From the NCBI RefSeq assembly GCF_017583045.1, contig NZ_JAGFBF010000005.1, positions 434,001 to 498,000 on the forward strand: DNA of 64,000 nt, given 5' to 3'. Under the pieces are notes generated by a model. That model ran no database searches and had not been told where the DNA came from. It saw nothing but the letters and a program-made list of their open reading frames with translations. Made by a program: the position numbers and the translations under genes. The stretch is from Leucobacter tardus. GTDB taxonomy: Bacteria; Actinomycetota; Actinomycetes; Actinomycetales; Microbacteriaceae. Of this stretch, positions 39,761 to 48,252 are shown piece by piece (position 1 is the first letter of the stretch; each line of letters begins with the position of its first letter).

Positions 39761-40867
39761 TCAGCCCTGGCGGAAGAAGCGGTCGCGGATCTTGCCGAAG
39801 AAGCTCTGCTGGAACTCGCCGAGGGCCGGCGACTCGTTGCCGTGCTGCGCGGCGAACTGCCGCACGAGATCCTTCTCCCGATTGGACAACCGAGTCGGGG
39901 TGTGCACCTGGAGTGCCACCTTCAGGTCGCCGCGGTTCGTGGTCTGCAGGCCCTGGATGCCCCGCCCGCGCACCGTGATGACGTCGCCTGACTGCGAACC
40001 GGCCGGCAGGTCGACGACGATCTCACCGTCCAGCCCTTCGACGGTGACCTGCGTGCCGAGGATCGCATCGACCATGCTCGTGTGCATCGTCGAGAGCAGA
40101 TCGTCCCCGTCGCGACTGAAGATGTCGTGGTGGGCGACGCGGAACTCGATGAACAGATCGCCGTTCGGGCCGCCGCCTGGGCCGACCTCTCCACCGCCCC
40201 GCATCTGCATGCGCGTGCCCGTGTCGACTCCGGACGGGACATCGATCGACATGGTGCGCCGCTCCCGCACGCGCCCCTTGCCGCCGCACTCGACGCACGG
40301 GTGCTCGATCACGGTGCCGAACCCGGAGCAGTTGCCGCAGGGGTGCATCGTGACGACGTTGCCGAAGAGCGACCGCACCTGGCGCTGCACCTGACCCTGG
40401 CCGCCGCAGATCTCGCAGGTGACGGGATGCGTCCCCGGTTGGCAGCACGTGCCCTGGCAGGTCTCGCAGATGACCGCCGTGTTCACGGTCACGTCGCGCT
40501 GCGCACCGAAGATGACCTCGTCGAGAGTCACGTCGACGCGAATCAGCGCGTCGTCGCCGCGCTGCGAACGCGACCGGGGACCGGCGGATCCCCCACCGAA
40601 CCCGCCCCCGCCGAAGAACGTCTCGAAGATGTCGCTGAACCCGGCGGCACCGCCGCCGCCTTCGCCGCCGCCCATGTCGTAGCGGCGCTTCTGATCGGGA
40701 TCGCTCAGCACGTCGTACGCGTGCGTCACGCTCTTGAATCGCTCCGCCGCATCATCGCTCGGGTTCACATCGGGGTGCAGCTGGCGTGCGAGTTTGCGGT
40801 ACGCCTTCTTGATCTCGTCAGCGCTCGCCTCGCGCGACAGTCCCAGTGTTTCGTAGTGGTCAGCCAC
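39761..40867 (-). CDS. dnaJ: Chaperone DnaJ (DnaJ2 type)
   Basis: Co-chaperone that stimulates DnaK. 368 residues from GTG 40867: J domain with HPD in ARQLHPDVNPSDD near residue 35, Gly/Phe region (FSDIFETFFGGGGFGGG), four zinc motifs (CETCQGTC, CEICGGQG, CGNCSGFG, CVECGGKG) and C-terminal client-binding domains. The first zinc motif has Cys in place of the last Gly, with CC adjacent. Follows hrcA after 75 bases, the usual hrcA-dnaJ pair. Confidence 0.97.
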   Translation of the reverse strand: MADHYETLGLSREASADEIKKAYRKLARQLHPDVNPSDDAAERFKSVTHAYDVLSDPDQKRRYDMGGGEGGGGAAGFSDIFETFFGGGGFGGGSAGPRSRSQRGDDALIRVDVTLDEVIFGAQRDVTVNTAVICETCQGTCCQPGTHPVTCEICGGQGQVQRQVRSLFGNVVTMHPCGNCSGFGTVIEHPCVECGGKGRVRERRTMSIDVPSGVDTGTRMQMRGGGEVGPGGGPNGDLFIEFRVAHHDIFSRDGDDLLSTMHTSMVDAILGTQVTVEGLDGEIVVDLPAGSQSGDVITVRGRGIQGLQTTNRGDLKVALQVHTPTRLSNREKDLVRQFAAQHGNESPALGEFQQSFFGKIRDRFFRQG

Positions 40868-40942
40868 CGGTTGCAGCTCCTCTGATCGGTCGTTCGTTGC
40901 GTCTGGTCACGGGTGCCGCGTCTCCGACGCCGCACCCGAAGT

Positions 40943-41977
40943 TCATTCGTCGCCGAGTGCGCGGTTCAGGTACCGTGCAACCGCGCGCACGGCCGCGATG
41001 TTCCCGGCGTAGTCCATGCGCGTCGGCCCGAGCACGCCGAGCCGCGACACGGAGTCGCCGTCGTTCTCGTAGCTCGACGCGATCACGGCGGCCGCGCTCA
41101 ACCCGTACGGAGCGTTCTCGCGACCGATGGAGGCCGCCACATTCCCGTCGCCGTGCGCCAGCTCGCCGAACAGCCTGAGCAGCGTGACCTGCTCCTCGAT
41201 CGCTTCCAGCACACTGTGCAGGTCGCCCGTGAACTCTCCGGGTCGCGTCAGGTTCGCCGCCCCGGCGATCGCGATGCGGTCGGTGCGATTGGCGCGCAGC
41301 TGATCGACGACGACATCGAGCACCCGCCGAACCAACTCGGACTCCTCGGGCGCCGCCCAGTCGCCGAGCGTCTCGGCCAGGGATTGCAGGCCGGTGACGG
41401 CGGATTCCAGGTCACTGCCCACGATGGAGCCCGCGATCCGCTGCCGCAGCCCGTGCACCCATGCCTCGGTCACCTGATCGGCGGGAAGTCGTGCGATCCG
41501 CTGCTCGACGACCCCGCTGCCGAGAATCAGGACGCTGAGGACGCGATCCTCTCCCACCGCGACGAGGTCGAGGTGCCGCACCGTCGTCTTGCGCAGCGAC
41601 GGGTACTGCACCACCGCCACCTGATTGGTGAGCTGCGCGAGCAGGCGCACAGTGCGCACCATCACGTCGTCGAGGTCGCGGGACTCGTGCAGAAAAACCT
41701 CGATCGCCGCTCGCTGAGCCTGGCTGAGCGGGCGGATGCGCGCCAAGGTGTCCACGTAGGTCCGGTATCCCTTGTCGGTCGGCACGCGACCCGAGGAGGT
41801 GTGCGGCGCGGCGATGAGCTCTTCCTCCTCGAGCAGCGCCATGTCGTTCCGGATCGTCGCCGCGGAGACACCGAACTGGTGCCTCGCCACGATCGACTTC
41901 GATCCGACGGGCTCGTTGGACGACACGTAATCGCTCACGATCGCGTGCAGCACGTCCAGACTGCGTCCGGAAACCAT
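40943..41977 (-). CDS. hrcA: Heat-inducible transcriptional repressor HrcA
   Basis: Represses heat-shock operons by binding CIRCE; its activity depends on GroE in other bacteria. 344 residues: N-terminal winged helix (RSLDVLHAIVSDYVSSNEPVGSKSI; SAATIRNDMALLEEEELI; SGRVPTDKGYRTYVD), then the GAF-like dimerisation domain. A CIRCE element lies 50 bases upstream, so it is self-repressed together with dnaJ. Confidence 0.97.
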   Translation of the reverse strand: MVSGRSLDVLHAIVSDYVSSNEPVGSKSIVARHQFGVSAATIRNDMALLEEEELIAAPHTSSGRVPTDKGYRTYVDTLARIRPLSQAQRAAIEVFLHESRDLDDVMVRTVRLLAQLTNQVAVVQYPSLRKTTVRHLDLVAVGEDRVLSVLILGSGVVEQRIARLPADQVTEAWVHGLRQRIAGSIVGSDLESAVTGLQSLAETLGDWAAPEESELVRRVLDVVVDQLRANRTDRIAIAGAANLTRPGEFTGDLHSVLEAIEEQVTLLRLFGELAHGDGNVAASIGRENAPYGLSAAAVIASSYENDGDSVSRLGVLGPTRMDYAGNIAAVRAVARYLNRALGDE

Positions 41978-42026
41978 GCGTCTTCCTCTCCTCGTCGTGT
42001 TCGCTCGCGGGTCCGCCCTGACGGGT

Positions 42027-42053
42027 CTGGCACTCGCGAAGTCCGAGTGCCAA
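42027..42053. promoter_or_regulatory. CIRCE operator
   Basis: TGGCACTC-N9-GAGTGCCA, 8 perfect pairs with the diagnostic 9-base spacer; the outermost pair is mismatched. It differs from the classical TTAGCACTC arms only in the outer bases. It touches the downstream edge of the hrcA -10 element, so HrcA binding would block RNA polymerase at the hrcA-dnaJ promoter. Confidence 0.92.
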
Positions 42054-42058
42054 TCTTA
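42053..42058 (-). promoter_or_regulatory. -10 element for hrcA-dnaJ
   Basis: TAAGAT on the minus strand adjoining CIRCE, 75 bases before the hrcA start. It matches 5 of 6 bases of TATAAT. The -35 region lies toward the end of hemW and is not distinctive. Confidence 0.55.
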
Positions 42059-42074
42059 CCGCAGGTGTCGCGCC

Positions 42075-43298
42075 CTATCGCAGGAGTCGCTGGACGACCG
42101 TGTCGGCGAGCAGGCGCCCGCGCCGTGTCGGTGTGACGCGCCCACGGATCGCCGCGCGTCCATCGAGGAGTCCTGCGGCGATGAGTTCGGGGATCGCGCG
42201 CCGCTCATCGGGCTGCAGGACGTCGGTCGGCAGTCCGTCCGCGATGCGGGTCTCCAGCAGGACCCGCTCGCTCCGCCGCGCTTCGTCGTCGAGAATCTCG
42301 CGCGCGAACGCAGGCGAGACTCCCGCGGCGATGCGCTCGGCGTAGGCGCGCGGGTGCTTCACGTTCCACCACCGCACGCCGCCCGCGTGGCTGTGCGCGC
42401 CCGGACCGACACCCCACCAGTCGGAGCCGGTCCAGTACGAGAGGTTGTGGCGCGAGCGCGTCGCGTCTGAAGTGGACCAGTTGCTGATCTCGTACCAGGA
42501 GTATCCGGCTGCGGTGAAGCGGTCGTCGACGAGCTCGTACATCTCGGCGTGCAGATCGTCGTCGGGCGCGACGATCTCACCGCGGCGGATCCGAGCGGCG
42601 AGCTTGGTTCCCGCTTCGACGATCAGCGCGTACGCCGACAGGTGATCCGGCGCCAGTTCCAGCGCCGCCTCCACCGACTGCGTCCAGTCGTCGATCGTCT
42701 CTCCCGGTGTTCCGTAGATCAGGTCGACGCTCACCTGCAACCCGGCAGAGCGCGCCCACTCCACGACGAGCGGCACCCGCTCGGGCGCGTGCGTGCGGTC
42801 GAGGGTTGCCAGCACCGATGGCACGGCCGACTGCATGCCGAAGCTCACCCGTGTGAAACCGGCGTCCGCGAGGGTGTTCAAGTAGGCGCTGTCCACGGAG
42901 TCCGGGTTCGCCTCGGTGGTGATCTCCGCCCCGGAGGCCAGCCCCCACACGCTCCGGATGCGGTCGAGCATGCGGACGAGGTCCGCAGCAGGAAGGAGCG
43001 TGGGGGTGCCACCCCCGAAGAACACGGTGGAGGCTTCGCGCTCGGGAAGACCCGCGCGGCGCAGCACCTCTCCTCCGAACGAGATCTCCGTCTCGGCCTG
43101 CGCCGCGTACTCGGCTCGACTGGTGCCGCCGAGCTCGCTCGCCGTGTAGGTGTTGAAGTCGCAGTACCCGCATCGCACTCGGCAATAGGGGACATGCACG
43201 TACACGCCGAACGGCCGGTCCTCCGCTCCCGCGCGCACCGACGGGGGAAGCGAACCGTCTTCGGGCGCGGGTTCGCCGTCCGGCAGAATGCTCGGCAC
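42075..43298 (-). CDS. hemW: Radical SAM heme chaperone HemW
   Basis: Related to coproporphyrinogen dehydrogenase HemN but now understood as a heme chaperone. 407 residues: radical-SAM cluster motif C-x3-C-x2-C in YVHVPYCRVRCGYCDF, FFGGGTPTLL, TTEANPDS, GMQSAV and the HemW C-terminal domain. It lacks the extra HemN cysteine pattern. I chose GTG 43298, 4 bases after the DUF1990 stop; the frame is open upstream but overlaps that gene. Confidence 0.92.
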   Translation of the reverse strand: MPSILPDGEPAPEDGSLPPSVRAGAEDRPFGVYVHVPYCRVRCGYCDFNTYTASELGGTSRAEYAAQAETEISFGGEVLRRAGLPEREASTVFFGGGTPTLLPAADLVRMLDRIRSVWGLASGAEITTEANPDSVDSAYLNTLADAGFTRVSFGMQSAVPSVLATLDRTHAPERVPLVVEWARSAGLQVSVDLIYGTPGETIDDWTQSVEAALELAPDHLSAYALIVEAGTKLAARIRRGEIVAPDDDLHAEMYELVDDRFTAAGYSWYEISNWSTSDATRSRHNLSYWTGSDWWGVGPGAHSHAGGVRWWNVKHPRAYAERIAAGVSPAFAREILDDEARRSERVLLETRIADGLPTDVLQPDERRAIPELIAAGLLDGRAAIRGRVTPTRRGRLLADTVVQRLLR

Positions 43299-43302
43299 GG
43301 GC

Positions 43303-44070
43303 TTACGGCAGCTCGCGCTCGGCAGCGGACGCTGACTCGGACGCGGACGTCTGATCGTCAGTGACGGCCGCGGACTCCGCCTCAACGGGCAGCAGCCCGG
43401 CCTCGACGACCGCGTGCGGCGCGAGGGCGCGCAGCTGCGCGTGGGCCGCGGCGAGTTCCGACTTGAGTGTCGCCCGTCCTTTGAGACCGAGGAGACCGTT
43501 CTGCGCGGCGGCCATGAACCCGCGCGCGCACGCCCACACGGAATCGTCCTCGCGGTGCTCGACCGTGAGGAGTTGTTCACCGATCGCGCCGGTCTCATCA
43601 CCGGCGCCCCACGCGAATCCGACTCGGCGCGGTTCGTCAACGGTGTAGACGACCATGATCGCGTGCGGTGCCTCGCCCGCACCGCGGTCGACGACGGCGG
43701 TGGTGCCCGCCGTGAGGTACGGCTCGCCATCCGGACCGTACTGGTGCTCGGCGTGGCCGCCGCTCTCGGCACGGCCCTGATCGTCGAAGGTGAGCCCGGT
43801 GTAGCGCTCGCCCTCGCCCGGATCGATATCGGTGACCGTGTAGCCGGCCCCCCGCTGCGCTCCCCAGGTCATGAGGAGACTCGAGGCCACGAGGAACCGG
43901 TCCTGTCCGCTGCCGAGCTTCACCTCGTCCTCGTACGGCGTGGTGTCCTCGGGCGGGAAACGCATGAGGTCGGCGGCACTCGATGCTCCGACAGCCGCGT
44001 AGGCCATCGGCATGCGCTGGTGCGTGCTCCGACGACGGACCGGCTCGTTCCGCTGCGCTGCTGGGCTCAT
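43303..44070 (-). CDS. DUF1990 family protein
   Basis: 255 residues. The DUF1990 body runs from [20 protein letters not shown] to about residue 180, with [36 protein letters not shown] and [19 protein letters not shown]. The C-terminal 50 residues are Ala/Ser/Glu-rich and low in complexity. Function unknown; homologues are cytoplasmic. The ATG overlaps the lepA stop by 4 bases, and hemW follows, so it is co-expressed with translation and heme genes. Confidence 0.85.
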   Translation of the reverse strand: MSPAAQRNEPVRRRSTHQRMPMAYAAVGASSAADLMRFPPEDTTPYEDEVKLGSGQDRFLVASSLLMTWGAQRGAGYTVTDIDPGEGERYTGLTFDDQGRAESGGHAEHQYGPDGEPYLTAGTTAVVDRGAGEAPHAIMVVYTVDEPRRVGFAWGAGDETGAIGEQLLTVEHREDDSVWACARGFMAAAQNGLLGLKGRATLKSELAAAHAQLRALAPHAVVEAGLLPVEAESAAVTDDQTSASESASAAERELP

Positions 44071-45917
44071 TTCTTAACCTCCTTGCCCTCCACATCGCCG
44101 GAGAGCGCCGCGATGAACGCCTCCTGCGGCACCTCGACGCGCCCGACCATCTTCATCCGCTTCTTGCCCTCTTTCTGCTTCTCGAGCAGCTTGCGCTTCC
44201 GGCTGATGTCGCCGCCGTAGCACTTCGCGAGCACGTCCTTGCGGATCGCTCTGATCGTCTCCCGAGCGATGACGCGCGCGCCGATCGCCGCCTGGATCGG
44301 CACTTCGAACTGCTGCCGCGGAATGAGCTTGCGGAGGCGCTCGGCCATCATCGTGCCGTAGTGGTACGCGCTGTCGCGGTGGACGATCGCGCTGAACGCG
44401 TCGACCTTGTCGCCCTGCAGCAGGATGTCGACCTTCACGAGATCGGCCTCCTGATCCCCCATCGGTTCGTAATCGAGGCTCGCGTATCCCTGCGTCCGAC
44501 TCTTCAGATGATCGAAGAAGTCGAACACGATCTCGCCGAGCGGCATGGCGTACCGCAGCTCGACCCGCTCGCCGAGGTACTCCATACCCAGCAGATTGCC
44601 GCGCCGCGACTGGCAGAGGTCCATGATGGTGCCGACGTAATCCTTCGGCACGAGGATCGCCGTGCGCACCATGGGCTCGCGTACACTGCCGATCTTGCCG
44701 TCCGGGTACTCGGAGGGGTTCGTGACGGTCACCACTCCCCCGTCTTCGCGAGTGACCTCGTAGATCACGCTCGGCGCGGTCGCGATAAGATCGAGATCGA
44801 ACTCGCGCCGCAGCCGCTCGGAAATGATCTCGAGGTGCAGGAGGCCGAGGAAGCCGCAGCGGAACCCGAAGCCGAGCGCCACCGAGGTCTCGGGCTCGTA
44901 CTGCAGTGCCGCGTCGGAGAGCTTCAGTTTGTCGAGCGCCTCGCGCAGGATCGGGTAGTCGCTCCCGTCGAGCGGGTACAGGCCCGAGAACACCATCGGC
45001 TTCGGGTCGGTGTACCCCGGCAGGGCCTCCGTCGCGGGCTGCCGCTTCGCCGTCACGGTGTCGCCCACCTTCGACTGCCGCACGTCTTTCACACCGGTGA
45101 TGAGGTACCCGACCTCGCCGAGCGCGAGGCCCTGCGTCGCCTGCGGCTCGGGTGAGGACACCCCGATCTCGAGCGCCTCGTGCTCGGCCCCCGTCGACAT
45201 CATCTGAATCTTCTCGCGCGGCGCGAGCCGCCCGTCGACCATGCGCACGTAGGTCACCACACCGCGATAGGAGTCGTACACCGAGTCGAAGATCATCGCG
45301 CGTGCCGGGCCGTCGGCGTCGCCGACCGGTGCCGGCACCCGCTCGACCACGCGATCGAGCAACTCCTCCACGCCCGCGCCGGTCTTCCCGGAGACCGCCA
45401 GGATCTCGGACGGGTCGCCGCCGATGAGGTCGGTGATCTCGCGGGCCACGCGCTCCGGCTCGGCGGCAGGCAGATCGATCTTGTTGAGCACGGGGATGAT
45501 CTCGAGATCGTGCTCCATCGCGAGGTACAGGTTCGCCAGCGTCTGCGCCTCGATCCCCTGCGCCGCGTCCACGAGCAGGATCGCGCCCTCGCACGCGGCG
45601 AGCGAGCGGGAGACCTCGTAGCTGAAGTCGACGTGACCCGGCGTGTCGATCATGTTGAGCGCATACGCGGTGCCGTCCGTGTCCCAGTGCATCCGCACCG
45701 CCTGAGACTTGATCGTGATGCCGCGCTCGCGCTCGATGTCCATCCGGTCGAGATACTGCGCGCGCATCTCGCGATCGGGGACGGTGCCGGTGATCTGCAG
45801 CATGCGGTCCGCGAGCGTCGACTTGCCGTGATCGATGTGCGCGATGATGCAGAAGTTGCGAATCACCGCCGGCTCGGTCGCGGCCGGGGCTGGGGGATGT
45901 GCGGTGCGTGGAGACAT
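44067..45917 (-). CDS. lepA: Elongation factor 4 (LepA)
   Basis: Ribosome-bound GTPase that back-translocates or helps initiation under stress. 616 residues: G1 [16 protein letters not shown] near residue 25, the RGITIKSQ switch, G3 DTPGHVDF, G4 NKIDLP, then EF-G-like domains and the LepA-specific C-terminal domain ([21 protein letters not shown]). ATG 45917 has no Shine-Dalgarno but a good -10 just upstream. Confidence 0.98.
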   Translation of the reverse strand: MSPRTAHPPAPAATEPAVIRNFCIIAHIDHGKSTLADRMLQITGTVPDREMRAQYLDRMDIERERGITIKSQAVRMHWDTDGTAYALNMIDTPGHVDFSYEVSRSLAACEGAILLVDAAQGIEAQTLANLYLAMEHDLEIIPVLNKIDLPAAEPERVAREITDLIGGDPSEILAVSGKTGAGVEELLDRVVERVPAPVGDADGPARAMIFDSVYDSYRGVVTYVRMVDGRLAPREKIQMMSTGAEHEALEIGVSSPEPQATQGLALGEVGYLITGVKDVRQSKVGDTVTAKRQPATEALPGYTDPKPMVFSGLYPLDGSDYPILREALDKLKLSDAALQYEPETSVALGFGFRCGFLGLLHLEIISERLRREFDLDLIATAPSVIYEVTREDGGVVTVTNPSEYPDGKIGSVREPMVRTAILVPKDYVGTIMDLCQSRRGNLLGMEYLGERVELRYAMPLGEIVFDFFDHLKSRTQGYASLDYEPMGDQEADLVKVDILLQGDKVDAFSAIVHRDSAYHYGTMMAERLRKLIPRQQFEVPIQAAIGARVIARETIRAIRKDVLAKCYGGDISRKRKLLEKQKEGKKRMKMVGRVEVPQEAFIAALSGDVEGKEVKK

Positions 45918-45925
45918 TGTCCGCC

Positions 45926-45931
45926 ATTATC
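45926..45931 (-). promoter_or_regulatory. -10 element giving a leaderless lepA mRNA
   Basis: GATAAT on the minus strand, 8 bases before the lepA ATG, so the transcript starts at or within 1-2 bases of the start codon. It matches 5 of 6 bases of TATAAT. The upstream glycosylase gene ends 56 bases before lepA. Confidence 0.55.
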
Positions 45932-45973
45932 CCATGATCCGAGCGGACGGTGCCGCACGACGCGGCGCCCAGA

Positions 45974-46402
45974 TCAGGGGCGCTCCCAGGATTCGATGTC
46001 GCCGCTCTCGATGCGGAAGAGCGGATGCGGTTTCGGCGCCGCCACGCGCCACGCTTCCCACCGCTCCGGGTCGCGCTCGGCGAGCTTGCGACCGAGATGG
46101 TCCCATTCGAAGGCGAGTTGACCGTCGGTGACCGGGAGCGGCGCCGACGGCGGTTCGGGTTCGCGGATCTTCGTCGCATCGAAGCGGTAGCCGCGCTCGG
46201 TGGCCTCCTGCTGCAGCGCGGACAGGTAGGTGCCCATCGCGCCGAGCGGATGGGCCGTACCGCGGAAGCGGATGAGCTGAGGGTGGTTCCGATAGCCGCG
46301 AGTGTTGCCGGCCAGTACATTCTGCGCGAGGAGCGACTCCCGCCAGCACGCCACGAGACCGACACGGTCGAGCTGTTCCGGGTGCAGCGACCACAACCTC
46401 AC
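45974..46402 (-). CDS. Pyrimidine dimer DNA glycosylase family protein
   Basis: 142 residues. The start MRLWSLHPEQLDRVGLVACW and ESLLAQNVLAGNTRGYRNHPQL match the bacterial Pyr_excise family related to T4 endonuclease V, which nicks DNA at UV-induced dimers. The family Glu in the first helix region is represented by WRESLLAQ. Activity has been shown only for some members. Its ATG overlaps the epimerase stop by 4 bases. Length is normal for the family. Confidence 0.8.
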   Translation of the reverse strand: MRLWSLHPEQLDRVGLVACWRESLLAQNVLAGNTRGYRNHPQLIRFRGTAHPLGAMGTYLSALQQEATERGYRFDATKIREPEPPSAPLPVTDGQLAFEWDHLGRKLAERDPERWEAWRVAAPKPHPLFRIESGDIESWERP

Positions 46403-47301
46403 GCGCGCAGGGCCAACTCGGACCGGATCGCCGCCTCGATGGTGTGGTGCCTGAACTCGAAGCCGGTGCTCTCGAGCACCGCAGGTCGGGTCCGCTGATC
46501 AGACAGGAGCATCTCGCGCCCGCCGGTGCCGAGCACCCCCGCGAGGATGGGCGCCGGGAGCGGCGCCCAGTACGGCCGGTGCGCCGCGCCCGCCACCGCA
46601 CGGACGATCTCGGCCGCGGTCGCCGGTTCGGGCCCGACGGCGTTCACGACACCCTCGCGATCGCCGTCGATGAGGTGGATGATCGCGGCGACTTCATCGC
46701 GCAGACTCACCCACGGCCAGTGCTGCGTGCCCGGTCCGATGGGGCCCGCGAGACCGAGTCGTGCGATCCGACGCAGCACTCGCCCGGCCCCGCCGTCGCC
46801 CATGACGATGCCGGTGCGAATGAGCGCCAGTCGGGTTGCCGCGGGCGCCGAACGCGCTTCGCGCTCCCAGCGGTCCACGACATCGGCGAGAAACCCGTCG
46901 CCCCGCACCGAGCGCTCGTCGAGCGTCTCCCCCGGGCGGTCCCCGTAGATCCCGACCGCCGAACCACTGACGAAGGTCGGCACCGCATCGCCGGCCTCGG
47001 CGAGCGTGCGCAGCGCGGACGTCAGTGTGGCGGTGGCATCGACACGCGAGTTCAGAATCTCCTCGCGGTACGCCCGCGTCCACGGCAGCTTCGAGAGCGA
47101 GGCCCCCGAGAGGTTGACGACCGCGTCCGCACCCGCGAGGTGAGCGGGATCGAGACTCCGCTCCCCCGGGTTCCAGGTGCGCTCCTCCGGTCGCCGGGCC
47201 GGCCGCCGGACGAGAGCGATGGCCTCGTCGCCGCGGGCGCGCAGCTCCTGCTGCAGCGCGGTTCCGATCATGCCGGATGCGCCGCCGATCACGATTCTCA
47301 T
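46399..47301 (-). CDS. TIGR01777-type NAD(P)-dependent epimerase
   Basis: 300 residues of the extended short-chain dehydrogenase fold: N-terminal MRIVIGGASGMIGTALQQEL with GGxxGxxG, central VVNLSGASLSKLPWTRAYREEILNSRV and VSGSAVGIYGDR, and a C-terminal domain of the DUF1731 type (LPAPILAGVLGTGGREMLLSDQRTRPAVLESTGF). Substrate unknown. The ATG follows the HAD-gene stop with no gap, and the gene overlaps the glycosylase gene downstream. Confidence 0.9.
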   Translation of the reverse strand: MRIVIGGASGMIGTALQQELRARGDEAIALVRRPARRPEERTWNPGERSLDPAHLAGADAVVNLSGASLSKLPWTRAYREEILNSRVDATATLTSALRTLAEAGDAVPTFVSGSAVGIYGDRPGETLDERSVRGDGFLADVVDRWEREARSAPAATRLALIRTGIVMGDGGAGRVLRRIARLGLAGPIGPGTQHWPWVSLRDEVAAIIHLIDGDREGVVNAVGPEPATAAEIVRAVAGAAHRPYWAPLPAPILAGVLGTGGREMLLSDQRTRPAVLESTGFEFRHHTIEAAIRSELALRA

Positions 47302-48135
47302 TCAGGCCTCCAGCAGGTGTTCGAGCACCCGGACCACTCCGTGGGCGCGGTTGGATGGAGCGGTGAAGCGGGCGCCCTCGGCGACGCGCGCGTGCGCGTT
47401 CTCCATGGCGAAGGAGAGCTCGGCCGCCTCGAGCATCTCGAGATCGTTCAGATAGTCGCCGAACGCCGCCGTCTGCGCGGGGGTCACGCCGAGCGATTCC
47501 TGCAGCGCGCGCAGCGCGACGCCCTTGTTCACCGCGGGATTCATGATGTCCGCCCAGTGCTCGCCGGAGACGACGATCTCGTGATCTCCCGGAATGCCGA
47601 TCAGCACGTCTCGTGCCGCCGACTCCGCCCCATCGAAGGCGTAGACGGCGAGTTTGAGCGGCAGGTCGTCGATCTCCGTGATGTCGTCGACCTGCTGCAG
47701 CTCGGCGTAATACCGTTCCGCTTCGGCGACGAAGGCCGCGTCGCGTCGCTCGATGTACGCACTCCGGCGGCCGCAGTAGACGAGGCCGAGGTCTCGGTCC
47801 GTGGCGCCGCGTACCCGCTCGGCGACGCGCCCGACGAGTTCCTGCGGCAGACTGCCGACGACATCGGCTTCGCCGTCGCGGACGACGAGATTGCCGTTCT
47901 CGGCGATGAACGTGGTGATGCTGCGCTCGTCGGCGAACATCTGCTGCAGTGTGGCGTACTGGCGTCCGCTCGCGGGCACAAGGGCGATGCCGCGCTCGGC
48001 GAGACGCTCGGAGACGGCCCAGAACTCATCGGGGATGCGCTGGTCGCCGTCGAGCAGGGTGCCATCCATGTCGCAGACGACCAGGCGGAGGTCGCGCCCC
48101 AGCGGGATCGCCTCTGACCAGGGACTCGGACTCAT
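47302..48135 (-). CDS. Cof-type HAD hydrolase
   Basis: 277 residues. HAD motif 1 is VVCDMDGTLLDGDQ near residue 20, the C2 cap domain covers the middle, and motif IV is AFGDYLNDLEMLEAAELS near residue 225, typical of Cof-like sugar-phosphate or nucleotide phosphatases. ATG 48135 with GGAGCG upstream. It is the first gene of a three-gene minus-strand unit ending in the glycosylase. Confidence 0.9.
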   Translation of the reverse strand: MSPSPWSEAIPLGRDLRLVVCDMDGTLLDGDQRIPDEFWAVSERLAERGIALVPASGRQYATLQQMFADERSITTFIAENGNLVVRDGEADVVGSLPQELVGRVAERVRGATDRDLGLVYCGRRSAYIERRDAAFVAEAERYYAELQQVDDITEIDDLPLKLAVYAFDGAESAARDVLIGIPGDHEIVVSGEHWADIMNPAVNKGVALRALQESLGVTPAQTAAFGDYLNDLEMLEAAELSFAMENAHARVAEGARFTAPSNRAHGVVRVLEHLLEA

Positions 48136-48202
48136 CGGCGTACGCTCCTCAACCCCTCGGTGTGCGGTGCTCGTGCACCCGCATCGCCATCGTATCGGAC
48201 GG

Positions 48203-48208
48203 TAGGAT
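48203..48208 (+). promoter_or_regulatory. Candidate -10 element for gdh
   Basis: TAGGAT, 44 bases before the chosen GTG start. It lies in the 117-base divergent gap between the HAD gene and gdh. The -35 region is weak. Confidence 0.4.
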
Positions 48209-48252
48209 GGCGATGTCTGTCACTCACATACGAGGAAAGGTCGATACGCACC

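Noticed and set aside
44074-46365. 763-residue minus-strand open frame over lepA
   Set aside because: Same strand but shifted frame relative to lepA; Arg-rich nonsense sequence.
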